Shown here piece by piece: positions 16,169 to 26,100 of a stretch of 64,000 nt of DNA (the first letter of the stretch is position 1; each line of letters starts with the position of its first letter). Below the pieces are notes generated by a model. The model searched no databases. It was not told the origin of the DNA and saw only the letters and a list, made by a program, of their open reading frames with translations. The DNA lies in the NCBI RefSeq assembly GCF_040932435.1, contig NZ_JBFQGA010000001.1, positions 1-64,000 on the forward strand, given 5' to 3'. Position numbers and translations under genes: made by a program. Source of the DNA: Kluyvera sp040932435 (GTDB lineage: Bacteria; Pseudomonadota; Gammaproteobacteria; Enterobacterales; Enterobacteriaceae).

Positions 16169-18109
16169 ATGCGATTAACGACGAAGTTTTCCGCTTTTTT
16201 CGCTCTTTTAACCGGGCTTACCATCTTTGTAACGTTAATCGGCTCCTCACTGAGTTTTTATAACGGCATACAATATAAGATAGCCAATCGCGTGCAGGCC
16301 GTTGCTACCGTACTGGATAACCGTCTGGTTAATACCTCGTTTGATAAGCTGGATTCCCAGCTCGATGAGATCATGGTGCCGCTCGATATTGTGCGTATCG
16401 ACTTTACGCTCAACGGCAAATCGCTGTTTCATCACACGCGCAATAGTAGCTATCTCCCGGTCGGCAGCCACTATCAGTATCGTGAATTAGATGTGCCATC
16501 ACTCAAACACCCCGGAATGACTATCCATCTGGTCTATCAGGACCCGATGGCGAACTATTTCCGCTCACTTATGACCACCGCGCCACTCACCGTGACGATT
16601 GCTTTTATGGTGCTGGTGGTGTTTATCGCGGTGCGCTGGCTACGCCGGCAATTGGCAGGGGAAGAGTTACTGGAACTTCGCGCCATCCGTATCCTTAAGG
16701 GCGATCGCGGCGCGAAGGCGAAAGGGAATATCCATGAGTGGCCGACGAGAACCAGTAGCGCCCTAGATACGCTCCTTTCTGAATTGCAATTTGCTGGTGA
16801 ACAGCGAAGCCGCCTTGATACGCTTATCCGTTCCTACGCCGCCCAAGACGCGAAAACGGGCCTCAGCAACCGTCAGTTCTTTGATAATCAGCTGGCAACG
16901 CTGTTGGATGATCAGGAAAACGTGGGTGCCCACGGTATTGTGATGATGATCCGCCTGCCTGATTTCGACTTCCTGCGCGACAACTGGGGCCAAGCGGCTG
17001 CGGAAGAACATGTCTTCACCCTGATTAACCTGCTCTCCACCTTTATTATGCGTTACCCGGGCGCGCTGCTGGCGCGCTATCGTCGCAGCGACTTTACCGT
17101 CCTGCTGCCACACCGCACGTTAAAAGAGGCGGACAGCATCGCCGGGCAACTGTTGAAGGCGATTGACGGTCTGCCGCTGACGAAAATTCTCGACCGCGAT
17201 GACATGATGCATATCGGTATTTGCGCTTGGCGTAGCGGACAGACCACCGAACAGGTAATGGAACACGCTGAGGCGGCCGTGCGTAATGCCGTCCTACAAG
17301 GCAGCAACAGTTGGGCAATTTATGATGATTCTCTGCCGGAAAAAGGGCGCGGTAACGTTCGCTGGCGTACCTTAATTGAACAGATGCTTAGCCGGGGCGG
17401 CCCACGTATTTACCAGAAACCGGCGGTCATGCCAGATGGCAAAGTCCACCACCGGGATCTGATGTGCCGGATCTTCGATGGCAAAGAAGAGGTGACTGCT
17501 GCGGAGTATTTGCCGATGGTGCTGGAGTTCGGGCTGGGCGAAGAGTACGACCGCCAGCAGATTGGCCGCCTGATCCCGTTCCTGAGTTTTTGGCCGGAAG
17601 AGAACCTTGCGATCCAAGTCACGGTTGAATCGCTTATCCGCCCGCGTTTTCAGCGCTGGTTGCGTGATACCTTAATGCAGTGCGAAAAATCGCAACGCCG
17701 ACGGATTATTTTTGAACTTGCAGAGGTAGATGTCTGTCAACATATGACGCGCCTACAGCCGGTCGTGCGTTTAATTCATGCATTAGGCGTTCGGGTGGCG
17801 GTAACGCAGGCTGGTTTAGCTTTAGTCAGTACCAGTTGGATTAAGCAGCTCGAGATTGAACTGATTAAAATTGATCCCGTGTTGGTGCGCAATATTGAAA
17901 AACGGAGTCAAAACCAGCTGCTGGTACAAAGTCTGGTGGAAGCGTGTAAAGGAACATCGATACAGGTTTTCGCCGCCGGAGTTCGCAGCCGTAGTGAGTG
18001 GCAGGCGCTGACCGAATGCGGAGTTTTCGGCGGTCAGGGTGATTTTTTTGCCGCCTCACAGCCACTTGACTCAAATGTGAAAAAATATTCGCAAAGATAT
18101 TCGGTTTGA
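16169..18109 (+). CDS. csrD: CsrD, degenerate GGDEF-EAL regulator of CsrB/CsrC RNA decay
   Basis: A membrane protein of 646 residues. In E. coli CsrD targets the small RNAs CsrB and CsrC for decay by RNase E, freeing the regulator CsrA. Two transmembrane helices (about 8-30 and 133-156) enclose a periplasmic domain; a HAMP-like linker, a GGDEF-like domain and an EAL-like domain follow. The GGDEF motif is replaced by RRSDF, and the EAL signature is degenerate (RDLM at its start). This fits a protein with no cyclic-di-GMP enzyme activity, as established for CsrD. It precedes mreB in the same orientation, with 306 bases between them. Confidence 0.95.
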   Translation: MRLTTKFSAFFALLTGLTIFVTLIGSSLSFYNGIQYKIANRVQAVATVLDNRLVNTSFDKLDSQLDEIMVPLDIVRIDFTLNGKSLFHHTRNSSYLPVGSHYQYRELDVPSLKHPGMTIHLVYQDPMANYFRSLMTTAPLTVTIAFMVLVVFIAVRWLRRQLAGEELLELRAIRILKGDRGAKAKGNIHEWPTRTSSALDTLLSELQFAGEQRSRLDTLIRSYAAQDAKTGLSNRQFFDNQLATLLDDQENVGAHGIVMMIRLPDFDFLRDNWGQAAAEEHVFTLINLLSTFIMRYPGALLARYRRSDFTVLLPHRTLKEADSIAGQLLKAIDGLPLTKILDRDDMMHIGICAWRSGQTTEQVMEHAEAAVRNAVLQGSNSWAIYDDSLPEKGRGNVRWRTLIEQMLSRGGPRIYQKPAVMPDGKVHHRDLMCRIFDGKEEVTAAEYLPMVLEFGLGEEYDRQQIGRLIPFLSFWPEENLAIQVTVESLIRPRFQRWLRDTLMQCEKSQRRRIIFELAEVDVCQHMTRLQPVVRLIHALGVRVAVTQAGLALVSTSWIKQLEIELIKIDPVLVRNIEKRSQNQLLVQSLVEACKGTSIQVFAAGVRSRSEWQALTECGVFGGQGDFFAASQPLDSNVKKYSQRYSV

Positions 18110-18415
18110 CCTGCTGTTTAACGTGTTTATCACGTAGAATAACGCGCGCGGTTTTTTTTCTGGGAGTGTGCATGTCTGCTCGCCGGAAAAACTGCGCATC
18201 ACGCATGTGACGACCTTTGACAGGTACAAATCCAGGAAGGAGCGGCAGTGAGTCTCCCTGCACTGAAGGAGTCAGGTTGGATTTGTAACAAAGGTAACGA
18301 ACTGCACTAATTTTCACCGTTGCAGATGATTTTTGCGCCTTGTCGCTGCCACGTGTGGTTGGTAAAGTAAGCGGATTTTATTTTTCCGCCCCAGCTTTCA
18401 GGATTATCCCCTAGT
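18110..18415 (+). promoter_or_regulatory. csrD-mreB intergenic region with a large structured element
   Basis: No gene lies here. Two perfect paired blocks form a long arm: ACCTTTG (18213-18219) with CAAAGGT (18289-18295), and TACAAATCCA (18225-18234) with TGGATTTGTA (18278-18287). CAGTG (18246-18250) and CACTG (18261-18265) form an inner hairpin. The region should contain the mreB promoters, so the element may lie in the mreB leader RNA. The ribosome binding site AGGA precedes the ATG at 18416. CGTG/CACG just after csrD (18121-18133) with a T-run at 18152 might end csrD transcripts, but the spacing is poor. Confidence 0.6.
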
Positions 18416-19459
18416 ATGTTGAAAAAATTTCGTGGCATGTTTTCCAATGACCTGTCCATTGACCTGGGTACCGCGAATACCCTGATTTACGTGAAAGGAC
18501 AAGGCATCGTATTGAATGAGCCTTCCGTGGTTGCCATTCGTCAGGATCGTGCCGGTTCACCAAAAAGTGTTGCCGCTGTTGGTCATGATGCAAAGCAGAT
18601 GCTTGGCCGTACGCCAGGCAACATCGCGGCTATTCGCCCAATGAAAGACGGCGTTATCGCTGACTTCTTCGTTACCGAAAAAATGCTCCAGCACTTCATT
18701 AAACAGGTTCACAGCAACAGCTTTATGCGCCCAAGCCCGCGCGTGCTGGTATGTGTGCCGGTTGGCGCGACTCAGGTTGAACGTCGTGCGATCCGTGAAT
18801 CAGCTCAGGGTGCCGGTGCACGTGAAGTGTTCCTCATTGAAGAACCGATGGCTGCGGCAATTGGCGCAGGTCTGCCGGTTTCTGAAGCAACCGGTTCTAT
18901 GGTTGTCGATATCGGTGGTGGTACCACTGAAGTCGCCGTCATCTCCCTGAACGGCGTGGTTTACTCCTCTTCCGTTCGTATCGGCGGTGACCGCTTCGAC
19001 GAAGCCATCATTAATTATGTGCGTCGTAACTACGGCTCCCTGATTGGTGAAGCGACCGCAGAACGTATCAAACACGAAATCGGCTCTGCATACCCGGGCG
19101 ATGAAGTGCGCGAAATCGAAGTGCGTGGCCGTAACCTAGCAGAAGGCGTTCCACGTGGCTTCACGCTGAACTCCAACGAAATTCTTGAAGCGCTGCAAGA
19201 GCCGCTGACCGGCATCGTGAGCGCGGTGATGGTTGCGCTGGAACAGTGTCCACCAGAATTGGCTTCCGATATCTCCGAGCGCGGTATGGTCTTGACCGGT
19301 GGTGGTGCGCTGCTGCGTAACCTCGACCGTCTGTTAATGGAAGAAACCGGTATTCCAGTTGTCGTTGCTGAAGATCCGCTGACCTGCGTAGCGCGTGGCG
19401 GCGGCAAGGCGCTGGAAATGATCGACATGCACGGCGGCGATTTGTTTAGCGAAGAGTAG
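18416..19459 (+). CDS. mreB: MreB, actin-like rod-shape protein
   Basis: A bacterial actin of 347 residues that forms membrane-bound filaments and directs lateral wall synthesis. The N-terminal amphipathic segment MLKKFRGMF binds the membrane. ATP-binding motifs follow: [11 protein letters not shown] (phosphate 1), [12 protein letters not shown] (phosphate 2) and [13 protein letters not shown] (adenosine). Length matches E. coli. It is the first gene of mreBCD. A hairpin after it probably reduces read-through, so more MreB than MreC and MreD is made. Confidence 0.99.
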
Positions 19460-19474
19460 TCAGCATGAAGTTCG

Positions 19475-19494
19475 GGGTAGCCACCCGGCTACCC
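19475..19494 (+). terminator. mreB-mreC intergenic hairpin, probable attenuator
   Basis: GGGTAGCC (19475-19482) pairs with GGCTACCC (19487-19494) around a 4-base loop. No strong T-tract follows, so partial termination or RNA processing is more likely than a full stop. Confidence 0.5.
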
Positions 19495-19527
19495 TCAATT
19501 TCACTGACACGAGAATACGCATAGCCT

Positions 19528-20535
19528 ATGAAGCCCATTTTTAGCCGTGGCCCGTCGCTGCAGATTCGCCTTATTCTGGCGGTGCTGGTGGCGTTGGGTG
19601 TCATTATCGCCGACAGCCGCCTCGGTATGTTCAGTCAAATCCGAACATACATGGATACAGCCGTCAGTCCTTTCTACTTTGTTTCCAATGGTCCTCGTGA
19701 ACTGCTGGATAGCGTTTCGCAAACGCTCGCTTCTCGCGATCAGCTTGAACTTGAAAACCGCGCATTACGCCAGGAACTGTTGTTGAAAAACAGCGACCTG
19801 CTGATGCTGGGTCAATACAAGCAAGAAAATGCCCGTTTACGTGAACTGTTAGGTTCGCCGCTGCGCCAAGATGAACAGAAAATGGTGACGCAGGTGATCT
19901 CAACGGTTAACGATCCGTATAGCGACCAGGTTGTCATCGACAAGGGTAGCGTTAACGGCGTTTACGAAGGTCAGCCAATTATCAGTGATAAAGGCGTTGT
20001 CGGGCAGGTTGTGGCGGTTGCCAAACTGACCAGCCGGGTGTTGCTGATCTGCGACGCGACTCATGCGTTGCCGATTCAGGTACTGCGTAACGATATCCGT
20101 GTGATTGCGGCCGGTAACGGCTGTACGGACGATCTGCAGCTTGAGCACCTACCGGCCAATACCGACATTCGCGTTGGCGATGTTCTGGTGACCTCTGGTC
20201 TGGGTGGACGTTTCCCGGAAGGCTATCCGGTGGGCGTTGTCTCCTCTGTGAAGCTGGATACCCAGCGCGCATATACCGTGATTCAGGCGCGCCCAACTGC
20301 GGGTCTGCAGCGTCTGCGCTATCTGCTGTTGCTATGGGGAGCTGACCGTAACGGTACCAATCCAATGACCCCGGAAGAGGTGCACCGTGTGGCCAACGAA
20401 CGTCTGATGCAGATGATGCCTCAGGTTCTGCCATCGCCTGAAACGATGGGGCCGCAAATGCCCGCGCCGGCTACCGGTATCACACCTCCGCCGCCTGCGG
20501 TGACTACGCCACAACCCGTAACAAGGGGGCAATAG
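19528..20535 (+). CDS. mreC: MreC, rod-shape determining protein
   Basis: An inner-membrane protein of 335 residues that links MreB filaments to the periplasmic wall synthases. The single transmembrane helix lies at about 10-30. A coiled coil follows at about 65-110 (LELENRALRQELLLKNSDLLML), then the two beta-barrel domains (VINDKGSVNGVYEGQPIISDKGVVGQ-like segment). The C-terminal tail is Pro-rich and variable (PAPATGITPPPPAV); the protein is shorter than the 367-residue E. coli form, with the difference in this tail. It overlaps mreD by one base. Confidence 0.97.
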   Translation: MKPIFSRGPSLQIRLILAVLVALGVIIADSRLGMFSQIRTYMDTAVSPFYFVSNGPRELLDSVSQTLASRDQLELENRALRQELLLKNSDLLMLGQYKQENARLRELLGSPLRQDEQKMVTQVISTVNDPYSDQVVIDKGSVNGVYEGQPIISDKGVVGQVVAVAKLTSRVLLICDATHALPIQVLRNDIRVIAAGNGCTDDLQLEHLPANTDIRVGDVLVTSGLGGRFPEGYPVGVVSSVKLDTQRAYTVIQARPTAGLQRLRYLLLLWGADRNGTNPMTPEEVHRVANERLMQMMPQVLPSPETMGPQMPAPATGITPPPPAVTTPQPVTRGQ

Positions 20536-21023
20536 TGGCCAGTTATCGCAGCCAGGGACGCTGGGTCATCTGGCTCTCGTTTCTTATCGCACTGCTGCTC
20601 CAGGTTATGCCATGGCCGGAAGACCTCACCGTTTTTCGGCCAAACTGGGTCCTGCTCATTCTTCTTTACTGGGCGCTGGCGCTGCCGCACCGGGTGAATG
20701 TGGGTACGGGCTTTGTGATGGGTGCCATACTGGATTTAATCAGCGGTTCAACGCTTGGTGTGCGGGCGATGTCATTGAGTATCGTCGCCTATCTGGTTGC
20801 GCTCAAATACCAGCTTTTTCGTAACCTCGCGCTCTGGCAACAGGCGCTGGTGGTTATGTTGCTCTCGCTCGCGACGGATATTATTGTTTTCTGGGCAGAG
20901 TTTTTAGTGATCAACGTCTCTTTCCGACCTGAAGTGTTCTGGAGTAGTGTAGTAAACGGCGTGCTCTGGCCGTGGATATTTCTTCTGATGCGTAAAGTTC
21001 GCCAGCAATTTGCCGTTCAATAA
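20535..21023 (+). CDS. mreD: MreD, rod-shape determining membrane protein
   Basis: A protein of 162 residues with about five transmembrane helices, for example at 12-30 (WVIWLSFLIALLLQVMPW) and 35-52. It is part of the elongasome with MreB, MreC, RodA and PBP2. It begins with GTG, which overlaps the mreC stop codon by one base (TAGTG), so the genes are translationally coupled. Length matches E. coli MreD. Confidence 0.97.
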   Translation: MASYRSQGRWVIWLSFLIALLLQVMPWPEDLTVFRPNWVLLILLYWALALPHRVNVGTGFVMGAILDLISGSTLGVRAMSLSIVAYLVALKYQLFRNLALWQQALVVMLLSLATDIIVFWAEFLVINVSFRPEVFWSSVVNGVLWPWIFLLMRKVRQQFAVQ

Positions 21024-21030
21024 GGTCGTT

Positions 21031-21624
21031 ATGGTATCTCTCTATCTTGCTTCAGGTTCCCCGCGTCGCCAGGAACTTCTCACACAGTTAGGTATTTCGT
21101 TTGAGAAAGTGGTTCCCGGTATTGAAGAGTTGCGCCGCCCACAAGAGTCGGCGCAGCAGTACGTCGGGCGCCTCGCGCGTGAAAAAGCTCAGGCGGGTGT
21201 GGCGTTAACGTCCCTCGATCTCCCTGTGCTCGGGGCGGATACCATTGTCATCCTTAATGGCGAAGTGCTGGAGAAGCCGCGTGATGCTGCACATGCGGCC
21301 ACCATGCTGCGGATGCTCTCAGGAAATACCCATCAGGTGATGACCGCCGTGGCGCTGGCTGATAGCCAGTATACGCTCGACTGTTTGGTCGTGACTGAGG
21401 TCACTTTCCGGACGCTGTCGGATGATGACATTACACAGTATGTCGCGAGCGGAGAACCTTTAGATAAAGCAGGTGCATACGGTATTCAGGGGCTGGGTGG
21501 CTGTTTCGTCAGGAAGATTAATGGCAGCTATCACGCCGTAGTCGGCTTACCGCTGGTGGAAACGTATGAGTTGCTGAGTAACTTTAACTCGCTACGTGAA
21601 AAAAGGGATAAACATGACGGCTGA
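21031..21624 (+). CDS. yhdE: YhdE, Maf-family nucleotide pyrophosphatase
   Basis: This 197-residue enzyme hydrolyses dTTP and UTP, including modified forms, to monophosphates and is thought to clean the nucleotide pool. Family motifs are SGSPRRQELL near residues 7-16, GADTIV with the catalytic Asp, and DKAGAYGIQG near 150. ATG 21031 gives the same length as E. coli; an upstream TTG at 21010 is in frame but overlaps mreD. It follows mreD by 7 bases and overlaps rng by 11 bases, in one operon. Confidence 0.96.
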   Translation: MVSLYLASGSPRRQELLTQLGISFEKVVPGIEELRRPQESAQQYVGRLAREKAQAGVALTSLDLPVLGADTIVILNGEVLEKPRDAAHAATMLRMLSGNTHQVMTAVALADSQYTLDCLVVTEVTFRTLSDDDITQYVASGEPLDKAGAYGIQGLGGCFVRKINGSYHAVVGLPLVETYELLSNFNSLREKRDKHDG

Positions 21625-23083
21625 ACTATTAGTTAACGTTACGCCATCGGAGACGCGAGTGGCGTATATCGATGGCGGCATTTTGCAGGAAATTCATATT
21701 GAGCGTGAAGCGCGACGCGGAATAGTAGGCAATATCTACAAAGGTCGCGTCAGTCGAGTCTTGCCGGGAATGCAGGCGGCTTTTGTAGATATTGGCCTTG
21801 ATAAGGCGGCGTTCCTTCACGCCTCCGATATCATGCCGCATACCGAATGTGTCGCCGGTGAAGAGCAAAAGCAGTTCACCGTCCGCGATATTTCAGAACT
21901 GGTCCGCCAGGGGCAGGATCTCATGGTGCAGGTGGTAAAAGATCCGCTGGGTACCAAAGGCGCACGCCTCACCACCGATATCACCTTGCCGTCCCGTTAC
22001 TTGGTCTTTATGCCGGGTGCCTCGCACGTCGGTGTTTCGCAGCGCATTGAAAGTGAAGTCGAGCGTGACCGATTAAAGAAGGTGGTGGCCGATTACTGTG
22101 ATGAGCAGGGCGGCTTTATCATTCGTACAGCAGCCGAAGGGGTATGCGAGGAGGACTTAGCCTCTGATGCCGCGTACCTGAAGCGCGTCTGGACCAAGGT
22201 GATGGAGCGTAAAAAACGCAACCAGACCCGCTACCAGATGTACGGCGAACTGGCGCTGGCGCAGCGCGTGCTGCGTGATTTTGCCGACGCTCAACTGGAT
22301 AAAATCCGCGTTGACTCCCGTTTGACCTATGAAGCGTTAATGGAATTCACGGCTGAATATATGCCGGAAATGACCAGCAAGCTTGAGCATTACAGCGGTC
22401 GCCAGCCTATCTTTGACCTATTCGATGTTGAAAATGAGATCCAGCGAGCGCTGGAGCGGAAAGTCGAACTCAAGTCAGGTGGCTATCTGGTTATTGACCA
22501 AACCGAAGCGATGACCACCGTTGATATCAACACCGGGGCGTTTGTTGGTCACCGAAATCTCGACGACACCATTTTTAATACTAATATTGAAGCGACGCAG
22601 GCGATCGCGCGTCAGCTGCGTCTGCGCAACCTAGGCGGCATTATCATTATCGATTTTATCGACATGAATAATGAAGACCATCGCCGCCGGGTGCTGCACT
22701 CATTAGAACAGGCGCTGAATAAAGATCGCGTGAAGACCAGCGTTAACGGTTTTTCCGCACTGGGTCTGGTCGAGATGACCCGTAAGCGTACCCGTGAAAG
22801 CGTCGAACATGTGCTGTGTACCGAATGCCCAACCTGTCATGGTCGCGGCACGGTGAAAACCGTCGAAACGGTGTGCTACGAAATCATGCGTGAGATCGTT
22901 CGTGTTCATCACGCCTATGATTCCGACCGCTTCTTGGTGTACGCGTCGCCTTCCGTTGTCGAAACGTTGAAAGGGGAAGAGTCCCACGCGCTAGCGGAAG
23001 TGGAAATTTTTGTTGGTAAGCAGGTCAAAGTCCAGATCGAACCGCTCTATAACCCGGAGCAGTTTGACGTGGTCATGATGTAA
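21614..23083 (+). CDS. rng: RNase G
   Basis: An endoribonuclease of 489 residues that matures the 5' end of 16S rRNA and degrades some mRNAs, including adhE. It corresponds to the catalytic half of RNase E: S1 RNA-binding domain at about 39-128 (GNIYKGRVSRVLPGMQAAFVDIG), 5' sensor, and DNase I-like domain with the Mg-binding aspartates in TTVDINTG and IIIDFIDM. The zinc-link Cys residues are in CPTCHGRG. The start at 21614 gives the E. coli length. It overlaps yhdE, and yhdP follows after 33 bases. Confidence 0.98.
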   Translation: MTAELLVNVTPSETRVAYIDGGILQEIHIEREARRGIVGNIYKGRVSRVLPGMQAAFVDIGLDKAAFLHASDIMPHTECVAGEEQKQFTVRDISELVRQGQDLMVQVVKDPLGTKGARLTTDITLPSRYLVFMPGASHVGVSQRIESEVERDRLKKVVADYCDEQGGFIIRTAAEGVCEEDLASDAAYLKRVWTKVMERKKRNQTRYQMYGELALAQRVLRDFADAQLDKIRVDSRLTYEALMEFTAEYMPEMTSKLEHYSGRQPIFDLFDVENEIQRALERKVELKSGGYLVIDQTEAMTTVDINTGAFVGHRNLDDTIFNTNIEATQAIARQLRLRNLGGIIIIDFIDMNNEDHRRRVLHSLEQALNKDRVKTSVNGFSALGLVEMTRKRTRESVEHVLCTECPTCHGRGTVKTVETVCYEIMREIVRVHHAYDSDRFLVYASPSVVETLKGEESHALAEVEIFVGKQVKVQIEPLYNPEQFDVVMM

Positions 23084-23116
23084 TTACGCAGCCTGCTGCA
23101 ACCCAAGGAGAGATGC

Positions 23117-26100
23117 GTGAGGCGATTGCCGGGGATTTTACTGCTCACCGTAGCCACACTGATAGTGATTATTGCGCTGCTGGTGAGCGGCCTGCGCCTT
23201 GCCTTGCCGCATTTGGACACTTGGCGTCCGGCGCTGTTGAGCAAAATTGAGGCGGCGACCGGGCTTCCGGTATCTGCCTCGCAGATTAAAGCGAACTGGC
23301 AAAACTTCGGCCCGACGCTTGATGTGCGCGATATTAAAGCCGGATTGAATGATGGCGGCGAGTTGTCCATCAAACGCGCCTCTATGGCGCTGGACGTCTG
23401 GCAAAGCCTGCTGCACATGCGCTGGCAGTTCCGCGAGCTGACCTTCTGGCAGCTGCAAATCCACACCAATACTCCGCTGCAAAATAACAACGGTAGCGAT
23501 GGCCTGAAGGGCGATCGCGTCGGCGATCTGTTCCTGCGTCAGTTTGACCACTTTACCCTGCGCGATAGCCATTTAAGTTTCCTCACCCTTTCCGGCCAGC
23601 GCGCTGAGCTGGCGATTCCACAGCTGACTTGGGTTAACGACAAAAACCGCCACCGCGCCGAGGGGGAGCTGAGCCTTTCCAGCCTGACCGGGCAGCATGG
23701 GGTAATGAAAGTGCGCATGGATCTGCGTGATGAAAACGGCCTGCTGAATAAAGGCCGTCTATGGCTGCAGGCCGATGATATCGACGTTAAGCCGTGGCTC
23801 GGGCGCTGGATGCAGGACAACATCGCGCTAACTAGCGCGCGCTTTAGCCTTGAAGGCTGGGCATCGCTGGATAAAGGTGAAATAGCCAGCGGCGATGTTT
23901 TGTTGAAGCAAGGCGGAGCGAGCTGGCAGGGCGAGCAGCAGCACCATCTTGCGGTAGATAATCTCACGGCACATCTGTCACGTGAAAAAGAGGGCTGGGA
24001 GTTACGCATTCCCGATACCCGTATCTCTATCGATAATACGCCTTGGCCGCAGGGCGCACTGGCGTTGGCATGGATCCCGGCTCAGGAAGTGGGTGGGCCA
24101 AACCATCAGCGCAGCGACGAGCTACGCATTCGCGCCAGCCATCTGTCTCTGGCAGGGCTGAACGGTCTTCTGCCTATTGCCCAAAAGCTGTCGCCTGAGT
24201 TCACGGATATCTGGCGCACCGCTCAGCCTACCGGAACGATAGATGCCCTGGCGATGGATATTCCCTTGCAGGACACGACAAAAACGCGCTTTAACGCCAG
24301 TTGGGAAAATCTAGCTTGGAAGCAGTGGAAGCTGCTGCCGGGTGCGGAACACGTTTCTGGCAGCCTCGCCGGTAGCGTTGAAAATGGCTCGCTGCAGGTC
24401 AACATGCAGCAGGCATTAATGCCTTATGAGCACGTATTCCGCGCGCCGCTGGAAATCGCCAACGGCGTTGCCACCCTCAACTGGGTGAATAATGACAAAG
24501 GTTTCATGCTGGACGGCCGTCATATCGACGTGCAGGCAACGGGCGTTCGCGCGGCCGGTGGTTTCCGCTACTTACAGCCGAAGGATGACCAGCCGTGGCT
24601 GGGGATTCTGGCGGGGATCAGCACCCATGATGGCGGTCAGGCCTGGCGTTACTTCCCGGAAAATTTGATGGGTAGCAAGCTGGTTGACTACCTGAGCGGT
24701 GCCATAAAAGCCGGTAAGGCTGATAACGCCACGCTGGTTTATGGCGGCAACCCGCATCTGTTCCCCTATCCGCATAACGAAGGGCAGTTCCAGGTTTACG
24801 TGCCGTTGCACGAGGCCACCTTTGCTTTCCAGCCGGACTGGCCTGCGCTGACCGATCTGGATATTGAGCTGAACTTTGTGAACAACGGCCTGTGGATGAA
24901 GGCCGATAAAGCCATGCTGGGTGGCGTGACTGCCCGCAATCTGGATGCTTCAATTCCAGATTATGGCAAAGAGAAATTGCTGATTGATGCCGATATCAAC
25001 GGCCCGGGCAAGGCGGTTGGCCCGTATTTCAAAGAGACGCCTCTCGACAAGTCGTTAGGCGCAACGCTCGACGAGCTTCAGCTTGATGGCGACGTGAGTG
25101 CTCGCTTACACCTTAATATCCCGCTGGATGGTGAGCTGGTCGCCGCGACCGGTAACGTGGCGTTAAACAATAATAGCCTCTTTATTAAGCCGCTGGACAG
25201 CACGCTGCACAACCTGAAAGGCAAATTCAGTTTTAACAACGGCAACCTGACCAGTGAGCCGCTCACGGCGACTTGGTTTAATCAGCCGCTCAACGTTGAT
25301 TTCACCACCACCGAAGGTGCGAAAGCCTACCAAGTTGGCGTGAATTTGCAGGCGGACTGGCAGCCCACGCGGATGGGCGTGCTGCCTAAACAGCTCAATG
25401 ACGCGCTTAAAGGTAGCGTGCCGTGGAAAGGTAACGTCGCCATCGAACTGCCGTACAGCGGCAGCGCCACTTATAAGGTCGGTATTACCGGCGATCTGCA
25501 GAATGTGAGCAGTAACTTACCGTCGCCGGCGGATAAACGTGCCGGTCAGCCACTGCCGCTGAAAATTAACGTCGACGGTAATCTGCATAGTTTCGATCTG
25601 ACCGGTAACGTGGGGCCGACCAACCATCTTAATAGCCGCTGGCTGCTGGGGAATAAGCTGAAGCTGGAGAACGCTATCTGGGCGTCAGACAGCCGGACAA
25701 TTCCACCGCTGCCACAAACTTCGGGTATTGAGCTCAATCTGCCGCCGATGGATGGTGCACAGTGGCTGGCGCTATTCCAGCATGGCGCGGCAGATGGCGT
25801 CAGCACCGCCGCCGCCTTCCCGCAAAACGTCACTTTGCGTACGCCATCGCTGACCTTTGCCGGGCAGCAATGGAATAACTTAAGTATCGTGTCGCAACCG
25901 ACGGCCGGCGGGACGCGCGTTGAGGCTCAGGGGCGTGAAGTGAATGCCAGCCTGACGATGAAAGATGCCCAGCCGTGGCAGGCTGCAGTGCGCTACCTCT
26001 ATTACAATCCATCGGCTAACCCGCTGGCGGCGACGTCTACGGTGGCGGCAAACAGTCAGCCGGTAAGTAGCCCGATTGATTTCCATGGCTGGCCAGATCT

